Of a stretch of DNA of 64,000 nt, positions 25,455 to 33,070 are shown in pieces. Position 1 is the first letter of the stretch, and each line of letters starts with the position of its first letter. The stretch is taken from positions 1-64,000 of the forward strand of contig JADLFU010000069.1 in NCBI GenBank assembly GCA_020849655.1, read 5' to 3'. The stretch is from Polyangiaceae bacterium. GTDB taxonomy: Bacteria > Myxococcota_A > Polyangia > Polyangiales > Polyangiaceae. The notes beneath the pieces were generated by a model. The model was not told the DNA's origin. It saw only the letters and a list, made by a program, of their open reading frames with translations, and did not search any database. The translations under genes were made by a program, and so were the position numbers.

Positions 25455-26948
25455 TCAGGTGAGCTCGGAGAGCCGGCGCAGCGGATCGCGCAGCGCCGGG
25501 TAGAGCTTCGCGAAGACCTCGCGCAGCAGCCGCGCGTAGGCGGGGGCGTCGGCGCTCGGCGCGACGGCGTCGCCCGTGCGGCACATCGCGCGAACCGCGC
25601 AGGCGTGTGACGCGTGCGCGCCCGCGCCGACGGCCGCGAGCACGGCGGCGCCGAGGGAGGTGGACTCGGGAGACTCCGCGCAGACGAGGGGCGCGCCGAG
25701 GACGTCCGCGGCGATCTGACGGAGGAGCGCGCTCTTCGCCCCGCCTCCCAGCAGCACGATCTCGGCGAGGGGCCCCGCGTCGCGCTCGATCCCGTCGAAC
25801 GCGAGCCGCTGCTCGAACGCGAGCCCCTCGAGCGTGGCGCGGAGGAGGTGCGCCGCCGTGTGGTGGCCTCTCCACCCGACGATGGCGCCTCGCGCCGCGT
25901 CGTCCCAGTGCGGGTTCATCACGCCGCCCCAGTAGGGCAGGACCACGAGCCCCTCCGCGCCGGGCGGCAGGCGCGCCGCTGCCTCGATGAGCGCGTCGAG
26001 ATCGAGCCGGCCCGGGAACAAGCGCTCGGCGAGCCAGGTGACCGTGAACATACCGCCCTTCAGATCGGTCTCGAGGAAGTAGCGCCCAGGGCTCGCGGCG
26101 AAGAGCGTGCGGTACGCGCGCGACACGCGCGGGCTCTCCGAGATCACGCCGCCGACGAGCGCCGTCCCGAGGTTGAGGTACGCGCGCCCGGGCCCGTCGA
26201 CGCCCGCGCCGAGCCCCGCCGCTTGCCCATCTCCCGCGCCGGCGAAGAGCGGCGTCCCGACGGGGAGCCCCGTCCGCGCGGCCGCCTCGTCGGTCAGGTG
26301 GCCGAGCAGCGCGCCCGGCTCGACGAGCTCCGAGAGCTGCGCGAGCTCGACGCCCGCTGCCCGGAGCGCGGGCGGGTGATATCGACGCTCGGTGAGATCG
26401 ACGAGGCCGGTCGGATCGGCCGCGGCGAGCGAGGTGCGCCGCGCGCCCGTCAGGCGCCACGCGAGGAAGCCGTGCACGTCGAGCACGCGTGGCGCGCGCG
26501 CGGCGAGCTCGGGGCGGAGCCGGCGCAGCAGGAACCGCAGCTTGTACAGCGATGGCGTCGTGCACGGCGGCTTGCCCGTGACGGCGTGGAGGCGCGCGCC
26601 GTCGAGCTCGGCCTCGACCTCTCGCACCTCCTCGGCGCAGCGATCGTCCATCCAGGTGATCGCGGGCGCGACCGGCGCGCCGCGGTCGTCCGTGAGCACG
26701 ATGGTCTCGCGCTGGCAGGCGATCGCGACGCCCCGCACGCGCGCGAGATCGACCTCGGACCCGAGCGCGCGGCACGCGGCGGCGAGCGCGTCGACGTAGC
26801 TCTCCGCGTCCTGCTCCCAGGCGCCCGGCGCGGGGTTGTCGAGGGCGAGCGCCGCGCGTCCCTCCGCTGCCACGCGCCCGTCCTGTGTCCACGCGATGGC
26901 CTTGACCGCCGACGTGCCCGCGTCGACGCCGACGAACAGCGGCGTCAT
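25455..26948 (-). CDS. FGGY-family carbohydrate kinase (xylulokinase-like)
   Basis: 497 residues from ATG 26948, which overlaps the stop of the dehydrogenase (ATGA). The first ATPase domain starts FVGVDAGTSAVKAIAW with the phosphate loop, then CQRETIVLTDDRG and ITWMDDR. The second domain has FAGAGDGQAAGLGAG, LNLGTA and the adenosine motif LLGGGAKSALLRQI. Overall it is closest to xylulokinase-type FGGY kinases, but the sugar or polyol cannot be read from sequence. Its partner is a GpsA-like NAD(P)-dependent dehydrogenase, which suggests a pair acting on a polyol phosphate or glycerol-type substrate. It is cytoplasmic and no transporter is adjacent. Confidence 0.85.
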   Translation of the reverse strand: MTPLFVGVDAGTSAVKAIAWTQDGRVAAEGRAALALDNPAPGAWEQDAESYVDALAAACRALGSEVDLARVRGVAIACQRETIVLTDDRGAPVAPAITWMDDRCAEEVREVEAELDGARLHAVTGKPPCTTPSLYKLRFLLRRLRPELAARAPRVLDVHGFLAWRLTGARRTSLAAADPTGLVDLTERRYHPPALRAAGVELAQLSELVEPGALLGHLTDEAAARTGLPVGTPLFAGAGDGQAAGLGAGVDGPGRAYLNLGTALVGGVISESPRVSRAYRTLFAASPGRYFLETDLKGGMFTVTWLAERLFPGRLDLDALIEAAARLPPGAEGLVVLPYWGGVMNPHWDDAARGAIVGWRGHHTAAHLLRATLEGLAFEQRLAFDGIERDAGPLAEIVLLGGGAKSALLRQIAADVLGAPLVCAESPESTSLGAAVLAAVGAGAHASHACAVRAMCRTGDAVAPSADAPAYARLLREVFAKLYPALRDPLRRLSELT

Positions 26949-27994
26949 GCCGCCCCGAAGCGCGAGATCGGCAGCGCGACCGGCCGATCGTCGAGCGCGA
27001 CTTCCATCAGGTGCGAGAGCAGCGGCAGCGCGCCCGGCGAGAGCCGCCCCGACGCCTCGAGCGTCGGAACCGCGCGCCGGAGGACCGCGAGGATCTCGAG
27101 GCACTCGAGCGTCGCGCCTTCCATCCGGCGGACCGCCTCGTCGCGTCCGATGCCCAGCCCGAGCAGCCGACCGAAGCGACCGGTGCGCCCGCCGTTGCAA
27201 GTGACGTCGAGATCGCCCGCGCCGGGCAGACCGAGGGCCGTCTCGGCCCTGCCGCCGATCGCGACGGCGACGCGGGACATCTCGAGCACCGCCTGCGCGA
27301 ACACCGCCGACTCGAGGTTGTGCATCGCGACGCTCCCGGCCGCGCCGCCGCGCGCCTCATGCATGCCCGCGGGGAGCGCCACGCCCATCGCGTAGGCGTT
27401 CTTCAGGGCCGCGCACACCTCGACCCCCTCGACGTCGAGCGAGGAGAGCGGCACGTAGTACTCCGTCTCGAGCAGCCCGCGCAGGCGGTCGAGCGTGGGC
27501 TGGTGGCGCCCCGTGAGCACGACGACCGTCGGCGCGCGCCGCGCGAGCTCACCCGCGATGCACGGACCCGCGACGGCGACAGGCCACACGTCGCCACGCA
27601 CGTCGGCGGGGAGCGCGCGCTCGACGACGTCCGGCAGCGGCACGACGCGCTCGCCGTCGACGACGAGGCCCTTCGTGATCATCGCGATGGGGCGCCCGCG
27701 CCGGGCGAGCGGCCGCAGCGCCTCGCACGCCCACGGCACGCCCGCCGAGCTGACGCCGAGCGCGAGGACGTCCGCGTCCGCTGCGACGCCGGGGAGCTCC
27801 GAGACGTCGTGCGGCGTCACCCCCGCGGGGAGCGGCGTGCCGAGCTTCGGGTGCACGCCCGCGTCGCGGAGCGCGCGGATCACAGCGCCGTCGAGGGGCG
27901 TCCCGACGAGGCGGACGTCGTGCCCGCGGTCCGCGAGCGGCGTGGCGAGCGCGGTGCCCATCATCCCCGCGCCGAGGATCGCGATCTTGGCCAT
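26945..27994 (-). CDS. Glycerol-3-phosphate dehydrogenase-like protein (GpsA family)
   Basis: 349 residues from ATG 27994. The Rossmann loop GAGMMGTALATPL, the Lys region ITKGLVVDGE, the substrate segment AGPCIAGELARR and the catalytic-domain ALKNAYAMGVAL and GAGDLDVTCNGGRTGRFG are all in GpsA order. Several consensus positions differ from housekeeping GpsA, which usually reads GPSFA and TC followed by SRN. It may therefore be a paralogue acting on another polyol phosphate. It is coupled by ATGA overlap to an FGGY kinase. Only 43 bases separate its start from the divergent kinase gene. Confidence 0.8.
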   Translation of the reverse strand: MAKIAILGAGMMGTALATPLADRGHDVRLVGTPLDGAVIRALRDAGVHPKLGTPLPAGVTPHDVSELPGVAADADVLALGVSSAGVPWACEALRPLARRGRPIAMITKGLVVDGERVVPLPDVVERALPADVRGDVWPVAVAGPCIAGELARRAPTVVVLTGRHQPTLDRLRGLLETEYYVPLSSLDVEGVEVCAALKNAYAMGVALPAGMHEARGGAAGSVAMHNLESAVFAQAVLEMSRVAVAIGGRAETALGLPGAGDLDVTCNGGRTGRFGRLLGLGIGRDEAVRRMEGATLECLEILAVLRRAVPTLEASGRLSPGALPLLSHLMEVALDDRPVALPISRFGAA

Positions 27995-28037
27995 GAACGC
28001 TGTCAGCCTCGCGCAGAATCGAGGCATAGTCACGCCG

Positions 28038-29483
28038 ATGGCGACCGCCTCGACCTCGCGCGAGGGCAGCGTGCTCGCGGGCACGTGGCGGCTCGTGCGC
28101 GTGCTCGCGAGGGGCGGCATGGGCACCGTGTGGGAGGCGGAGCACCTGAAGCTGCAGAAGCGCGTCGCGGTGAAGCTCCTCGACGAGGACGGCCGCGACA
28201 CCGCCGCGTGCGCCCGGTTCGTCCGGGAGGCAGAGCACGCGAGCCGCGTCGAGAGCCCCGAGATCGTCGAGGTGTTCGACGTCGGCGCGGCCGACGACGG
28301 CACGCCGTTCTTCGTGATGGAGCTGCTGCGGGGCGAGACGCTGGGGCAGCGGCTCCGGCGCGAGGGGCGCCTGTCGCCGGCCGACGCCGTCGCCGTCGTG
28401 GCCCAGTGCGCGAGAGGGCTGTCGAGGGCGCACGCGGCCGGCCTCGTCCACCGCGATCTCAAGCCTGACAACCTCTTCCTGGTCGACAGGGGAGACGACG
28501 CGATCTGGTTGAAAATATTGGATTTCGGGATCTCGAAGGCGACGCGCGACGACGTGGGCCCGAGCACGCTGACGCGCGACGGGGTCGTGCTCGGGACGCC
28601 GCACTACCTGTCGCCCGAGCAGGCGATGGGCGAGCCGCTGGACGCGCGCAGCGATCTCTTCTCGGTCGGCACCATCCTCTTCGAGTGCCTGACGGGGCAG
28701 ACGCCGACCCAGGCCGCGGCGACCTACGAGGCGGTCGTCGTGGCGATCTGCACGAAGGACACGCCCGACGTGCGCGCGCACGCGCCGGGGATCTCGCCGG
28801 ACCTCGCGAGGATCGTCGCCCGCGCGCGCGCGAGGGATCGAGAGGCTCGCTACGACAGCGCCGACGCGCTGCTCTCCGCGCTGCGAGCGGCGATGCCGAC
28901 CGCCGTCTCCGTGCGGACGGGCCGCTCGTCCTCGGCCGACGCGGTCGACGTCGGCGCGCCGACGGAGCTCGCGCCGACGGGCTCGACCTGGTCGAACCGG
29001 CGCGCGCAGCGAGACCAGCGGCTGCGATCTGCCTTCGCGCTCGGGGGCGCCGTGATCGCCGCGGCGTTCGTCGCGACCGTGCTCGTGCTTCGCGCGAGGG
29101 AGCCCGCGCCTCGCGCGGCCGATCTCGCGCCCCGCCCGGCGCCCGCGCTGAGCATGCGCGTGGTCGCTCCCGCCGACGCGGTGGTGCGCGTCGACGGCGT
29201 CGCGAGCGAGGGCCGCGTGGTCTCGGGCGTCGCGCTCTCCGAGCACGAGATCGTCGTCGAGCTCCCCGGTGGTGAGAGGATCGTGCGTCGCGTGCGCCTC
29301 GACGGTAGCCCCGAGATCGTGGTCGCGGCCCATCCGTCGGCTCCACCGGCCGTGCCTCCGGCGTCCTCGATCGCGCCTGCGCTGCCGCCACCCGTCGCGT
29401 CACGACGGCTCCAGGCGCCGACGGCGACCGGCGCGGCGCCCAGCGCGAGCGGACCGACGCTCCAGCTGAAGGTCGATCCGTGA
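28038..29483 (+). CDS. Ser/Thr protein kinase with single transmembrane helix
   Basis: 481 residues from ATG 28038. Complete Hanks kinase: ARGGMGTVWEAE, AVKLLDED, HRDLKPDN, LDFGISK, GTPHYLSPEQ and DLFSVGTILFECLTG. A transmembrane helix lies near 335-355 (GGAVIAAAFVATVLVL), and the exported tail has a PEGA-like strand set (VVAPADAVVRVDGVASEG, EHEIVVELPGG). It is thus a receptor-type kinase with an external sensor or partner-binding part. It overlaps by GTGA with the next gene, which encodes an exported PEGA/barrel protein, so the pair likely functions together at the envelope. Confidence 0.9.
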   Translation: MATASTSREGSVLAGTWRLVRVLARGGMGTVWEAEHLKLQKRVAVKLLDEDGRDTAACARFVREAEHASRVESPEIVEVFDVGAADDGTPFFVMELLRGETLGQRLRREGRLSPADAVAVVAQCARGLSRAHAAGLVHRDLKPDNLFLVDRGDDAIWLKILDFGISKATRDDVGPSTLTRDGVVLGTPHYLSPEQAMGEPLDARSDLFSVGTILFECLTGQTPTQAAATYEAVVVAICTKDTPDVRAHAPGISPDLARIVARARARDREARYDSADALLSALRAAMPTAVSVRTGRSSSADAVDVGAPTELAPTGSTWSNRRAQRDQRLRSAFALGGAVIAAAFVATVLVLRAREPAPRAADLAPRPAPALSMRVVAPADAVVRVDGVASEGRVVSGVALSEHEIVVELPGGERIVRRVRLDGSPEIVVAAHPSAPPAVPPASSIAPALPPPVASRRLQAPTATGAAPSASGPTLQLKVDP

Positions 29484-30862
29484 AGGCGCGCCTCGTCGCG
29501 GCGCTGTGGCTGTGCGCGCGAGTGGCCAGCGCGGAGGCGCCGGGCATCGACGAGTTCCACGCGGGGGTCACCGCGTTCCAGGCGCGGGACTACGCGGCGG
29601 CGCTCGCGAGCTTCGAGGCGTCGTACCGGCTGCGCAGGGCCGCGACGGCGCTGTCGAACGTCGCCCTGTCGCAGAAGGCGCTGGGCCGGCCGGCGAGCGC
29701 GCGCGCGACGCTCCGCCGCTTGCTCGAGCAGCACGCGGCCGAGCTCTCCGACGCCGATCGCGCCGGCGCCGCCGCCACGCTCGCCGCGCTCGCGCAGGAC
29801 GTCGCGCACCTCTCCCTGGAGATCACGCCCGCTGACGCGTCGGTGTCCATCGATGGCGTCTCGATCGGCGCGGCGCGCGACGTCGAGGTGGATCCCGGCG
29901 CGCGCGTGGTCGTCGCGACCGCTCCCGGGTACCGCGAGGCGCGCCGCACCGTCGACGTCGCGTCGCGGGCGCGCGTGGAGCTGCGCCTCGTCGAGACGCG
30001 TGGACGCCTAGCGGTCACCGCCGACGATCCCGACGCGGCGATCGCCGTCGACGGCGCGCGGCGCGGCTACGGCGCGATCGACGTCGAGCTCGGCGCCGAG
30101 GTCGAGCACGCCGTGGAGGTCTACAAGCCCGGGTTCGAGAGCTCGACGGCTTCGGTGAAGCTCGGGGACGGCGAGCGCCGCGAGCTCCACTTGCCCCTCG
30201 GTCCGCGCCGGGCAGGGCCCGTCACGGCGCCCGCGCTGCCCTACGATCGCTCGCTCTCCGGGCCCTACGTCTTCGTCACCGCGACCTACTACGCGCTCGG
30301 CTCCGGCGATCCCGACAGGTTCGCGAGGTCGGGCAAGACGGGGCTGCTCGACACCACGTTCTTCGGCGCGCGCGCGGGCTACCTCCTCGTGCCGACGTTC
30401 GGCGTGGAGGCCACGCTCGAGACCGGGCGCCAGGTCGTCTCGCACGGCTGCTACCCGGCCGCGGGCGCCTGCTCGACGCCGGCGCCCGCCGAGCGCGCGT
30501 CCGCGTACGAGCTCGGCTCGGTGCGCGCCGGCCTGCTCGGTCGCTACGTGTCGCGGGCGCGCGGCGATCTGCGGCTCATCGCCCTCGGCGGCGTCGGGCT
30601 CGCGCACCACGCGCTGTCGCTCGATCCTACCTCGGCGTCCCGCGCGGAGGCGCTGCCGAGCGGCGACGGCGGCGCGTGGAACGCCTTCGTGCACGTCGAG
30701 GCCGGCGTCGAGCTGTCGGTCCGCCGCGTGCTCATCGACGGCGTCGTGGCCGCGACCGCCGAGGGCGCCGACGCGGTGAAGCTCGGCGGCCGCCGCGTGT
30801 ACACCGACGACGACAAGCTGTTCTCGATCGGCCTCGGCCTGCGAGCGGGCTACGCGTTCTGA
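29480..30862 (+). CDS. Exported TPR/PEGA protein with outer-membrane barrel-like end
   Basis: 460 residues from GTG 29480, which overlaps the kinase stop. A signal peptide (to about 18, ARVASAEA) precedes TPR-like helices (FHAGVTAFQARDYAAALASF, ALSNVALSQKALGRPASA). Two PEGA-like repeats follow (ITPADASVSIDGVSIG, VTADDPDAAIAVDGARRGYG), then a C-terminal beta-rich region of alternating polarity ending YAF, the terminal aromatic expected of outer-membrane barrels. Inference: an outer-membrane anchored partner of the kinase just upstream. No enzyme motif is present. Confidence 0.75.
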   Translation: MKARLVAALWLCARVASAEAPGIDEFHAGVTAFQARDYAAALASFEASYRLRRAATALSNVALSQKALGRPASARATLRRLLEQHAAELSDADRAGAAATLAALAQDVAHLSLEITPADASVSIDGVSIGAARDVEVDPGARVVVATAPGYREARRTVDVASRARVELRLVETRGRLAVTADDPDAAIAVDGARRGYGAIDVELGAEVEHAVEVYKPGFESSTASVKLGDGERRELHLPLGPRRAGPVTAPALPYDRSLSGPYVFVTATYYALGSGDPDRFARSGKTGLLDTTFFGARAGYLLVPTFGVEATLETGRQVVSHGCYPAAGACSTPAPAERASAYELGSVRAGLLGRYVSRARGDLRLIALGGVGLAHHALSLDPTSASRAEALPSGDGGAWNAFVHVEAGVELSVRRVLIDGVVAATAEGADAVKLGGRRVYTDDDKLFSIGLGLRAGYAF

Positions 30863-30888
30863 CCGCACCTTCGACGTTGCGGCCGCGA

Positions 30889-30902
30889 TAGAACACGTTC
30901 TA
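30889..30902. promoter_or_regulatory. KstR-like operator upstream of the SDR/MaoC operon
   Basis: TAGAACACGTTCTA is a perfect inverted repeat (TAGAAC, two bases, GTTCTA) that fits the published KstR operator shape TnnAACnnGTTnnA. It ends 11 bases before the ATG at 30914, so bound repressor would block initiation. It matches two sites in the 36.7-kb divergent promoter. Confidence 0.7.
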
Positions 30903-30913
30903 CTTTCGCGCGC

Positions 30914-31687
30914 ATGGTCCCCGCCCCTCCCGCGCCCCGCGCGCTGCTCGCCGGCAAGAACGTGGTCGTCACCGCGGCGGCGGGCACCGGTATCGGCTTC
31001 GCGCTCGCGAGGCGCTGCGTCGAGGAGGGCGCGCGCGTGTTCGTGAGCGACATCCACGAGCGGCGGCTCGTGGCGGCCGTCGACGAGCTCGCGCGCGTCG
31101 CGGGCTCGGCGCCCGGCTCGGCGATCTGCGACGTCTCGAAGCAGGGCGACGTGGACGGCCTCTTCGAGAAGGCGGGCGCCGCGCTCGGCTCGATCGACGT
31201 GGTGATGAACAACGCCGGGCTCGGCGGCACCGCGAACGTCGTCGACATGACCGACGAGCAGTGGGGGAAGGTGCTCGACGTCTCGCTGACGGGCACGTTC
31301 CGCATGATGCGCGCGGCCCTCGCCCACATGATCCCGCGCCGCGCGGGCGCGATCGTCAACAACGCGAGCGTGCTCGGGTGGCGCGCGCAGGCGGGGCAGG
31401 CGCACTACGCCGCGGCGAAGGCTGGCGTGATGGCGCTCACGCGGTGCGCGGCGGTCGAGGCGGCGCCGCACGGCGTGCGCATCAACGCGGTCGCGCCGAG
31501 CCTGGCGATGCACCCGTTCCTCGCGAAGGTCACGACCGAGGAGCTGCTCCGCGAGCTGACGTCGCGAGAGGCCTTCGGGCGCGCGGCCGAGCCGTGGGAG
31601 GTCGCGAACGTGATGGTGTTCCTCGCGAGCGATCTCGCGTCGTACATGACCGGCGAGGTGCTCGCGGTGAGCAGCCAGCGAGCCTGA
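30914..31687 (+). CDS. Short-chain dehydrogenase/reductase
   Basis: 257 residues. The cofactor loop TAAAGTGIGFALAR, the NNAGLGG motif and the catalytic Ser/Tyr/Lys (NNASVLGW, YAAAK) are intact, so it should be an active NAD(P)-dependent alcohol or 3-hydroxyacyl-CoA dehydrogenase. It heads a four-gene operon (SDR, two MaoC-like hydratase genes, Ddn-like protein) directly behind a KstR-like operator. In that context oxidation of a 3-hydroxyacyl-CoA or a steroid hydroxyl is a reasonable inference. There is no clear ribosome site before ATG 30914, so the leader may be very short. Confidence 0.85.
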   Translation: MVPAPPAPRALLAGKNVVVTAAAGTGIGFALARRCVEEGARVFVSDIHERRLVAAVDELARVAGSAPGSAICDVSKQGDVDGLFEKAGAALGSIDVVMNNAGLGGTANVVDMTDEQWGKVLDVSLTGTFRMMRAALAHMIPRRAGAIVNNASVLGWRAQAGQAHYAAAKAGVMALTRCAAVEAAPHGVRINAVAPSLAMHPFLAKVTTEELLRELTSREAFGRAAEPWEVANVMVFLASDLASYMTGEVLAVSSQRA

Positions 31688-31699
31688 CAGGAGCGAGAC

Positions 31700-32149
31700 A
31701 TGGTCGACAGAGCGGCAGAGGGGAGCGCGGGCGCGCCCTTCGAGATGGAGATCGAGCGCGGCAAGGTCTACGAGTTCGCGAGCGCCATCAAGGCGGACCA
31801 CCCGGCGTACTTCGCGGCGTCGCCCGTCGCGCCGCCCACGTTCCTCACGACGACGTTCTTCTGGGAAGACCGCGTGCCCGGCGCGAACCCCTGGGCGGCG
31901 GTGAAGATGGATCAGCGGCGGGGGATGCACGCCGAGCAGGAGTACGAGTTCTTCGGGCCGCCGCCGCGCGCGGGCACGAAGCTCACTTGCCGCTCGACGA
32001 TCACGCGCATCTTCGACAAGTCGGGCAAGCGAGGCGGGCAGATGACGTTCGTGGTGATGGAGACGGAGTTCGTCGACGCGGAGGGCAAGCTCGTCGCCAG
32101 GGCGAAGATGACGGGCGTCGAGACGGCGCCCGCGCCGGAGGGCGAGTGA
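31700..32149 (+). CDS. FAS1-like dehydratase / MaoC N-type half hydratase
   Basis: 149 residues. EIERGKVYEFASAIKADHPA, APPTFLTTTFFW and the later FFGPPPRAGTKLTCRSTIT match single-hotdog proteins of the FAS1-like dehydratase type, like HadA/HadC of mycobacteria. Such subunits usually lack the catalytic Asp/His and pair with a MaoC subunit. That partner is the very next gene, overlapping by GTGA. Together they would hydrate an enoyl-CoA to an (R)-3-hydroxyacyl-CoA. It is preceded by AGGAGCGAGAC, a good ribosome site. Confidence 0.8.
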   Translation: MVDRAAEGSAGAPFEMEIERGKVYEFASAIKADHPAYFAASPVAPPTFLTTTFFWEDRVPGANPWAAVKMDQRRGMHAEQEYEFFGPPPRAGTKLTCRSTITRIFDKSGKRGGQMTFVVMETEFVDAEGKLVARAKMTGVETAPAPEGE

Positions 32150-32565
32150 AGCCCTGGGGCGAGTGGCGCGTCGGCGACGCGCTCGAGACGAACCACCTCG
32201 GCGAGGTCACGCGCACCGACGTCGTGCGGTACCAGGGCGCCTCCGGTGACATGAACCCCATCCACCACGACGAGCCTTTCGCGCGGGCCGCGGGCTACGA
32301 GGCGCCGCTCGTCGTCGGGATGTTCCAGGCGGGCGCGCTGTGCGCGTGGGCCGCGGGCATCTTCGGCCCCGAGCGGACGCGGCGCGCGCGCATCCGCTGG
32401 CAGGCGCGCGTGTGGCCGGGCGATCGCCTCGTCTTCACCGGGAAGGTCACGGCGCGCCACGAGGACGCCGGCGAGTCGCGCGTCGAGGTCGAGCTCGCGT
32501 GCCACAAGGACGACGGCGAGCTCTGTGTCACCGCGTGGATGACCTTCGCCGGGCCGCCCGCGTGA
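32146..32565 (+). CDS. MaoC-family hydratase (HadB/ChsH-like)
   Basis: 139 residues from a GTG start overlapping the preceding gene by 4 bases. The hydratase-2 motif is present: VVRYQGASGDMNPIHHDEPF, with Asp and His in YAxASGDxNPIHxD order, then VVGMFQAGALCAWA. It is therefore the catalytic hotdog partner of the preceding half hydratase. It would add water to an enoyl-CoA in beta-oxidation of a bulky or branched acyl-CoA. It is cytoplasmic and overlaps the next gene by GTGA. Confidence 0.85.
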   Translation: MKPWGEWRVGDALETNHLGEVTRTDVVRYQGASGDMNPIHHDEPFARAAGYEAPLVVGMFQAGALCAWAAGIFGPERTRRARIRWQARVWPGDRLVFTGKVTARHEDAGESRVEVELACHKDDGELCVTAWMTFAGPPA

Positions 32566-33044
32566 GGCCGCCCAAGCCGAAGCCCTGGGACGAGCTGTCC
32601 GCGCTCGAGCGCCACGCCGCGAACGCTGGCATCAAGTGGTCATCGAGGCTGAACGTGCTCCTGTACCGCGCGACGGGCGGCCGCGTCGGCGGGAGGTTCC
32701 TCGCGGGCGAGCCCTTGTTGTTGCTCACGACCATCGGCCACAAGTCGAGGCAGCGCCGGACGGTGCCGCTCATTTACCTCACAGACGGCGACGCCCTCGC
32801 CGTCGTCGCCAGCAAGGGCGGATCGCCCGATCACCCCGCCTGGTATGCCAACCTCTCGGCCGAGCCCCGCGTGGAGGTGCAGGTGGGCCCGCGCCGCGAG
32901 CCGCGCGTCGCCGAGACGGCCGATCCGCCGACGCGCGCCCGCCTCTGGCCCGCGCTGTGCGCGCTCTACCCGCCCTACCAGGAGTACCAGGACGTCACCC
33001 GTCGCGAGATCCCGGTGGTGCTCCTCCGACGCGCGCCCGGCTGA
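32562..33044 (+). CDS. Ddn-like deazaflavin (F420)-dependent nitroreductase-family protein
   Basis: 160 residues from GTG 32562 (GTGA overlap). Split-barrel signature: LYRATGGRVGGRF, LLLLTTIGHKSRQRRTVPLIYL, DALAVVASKGGSPDHPAWYANL. This resembles the mycobacterial Ddn/FDOR-A group, which uses coenzyme F420 to reduce quinones, nitro groups or activated double bonds. Its place at the end of a lipid-CoA operon suggests a reductive step on a substrate ring or double bond. A second F420-type protein is encoded at 41558-42589. F420 use in this organism is inferred. Confidence 0.8.
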   Translation: MRPPKPKPWDELSALERHAANAGIKWSSRLNVLLYRATGGRVGGRFLAGEPLLLLTTIGHKSRQRRTVPLIYLTDGDALAVVASKGGSPDHPAWYANLSAEPRVEVQVGPRREPRVAETADPPTRARLWPALCALYPPYQEYQDVTRREIPVVLLRRAPG

Positions 33045-33070
33045 GCGCGCTCGGCCCAGGTCGGCGCTCA
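33042..33070. terminator. Candidate bidirectional terminator hairpin between convergent operons
   Basis: TGAGCGC (33042-33048) and GCGCTCA (33064-33070) form a perfect 7-bp inverted repeat around a 15-base loop. The repeat includes both stop codons of the convergent genes. No T-tract is visible, so intrinsic termination is only a possibility. Confidence 0.35.
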
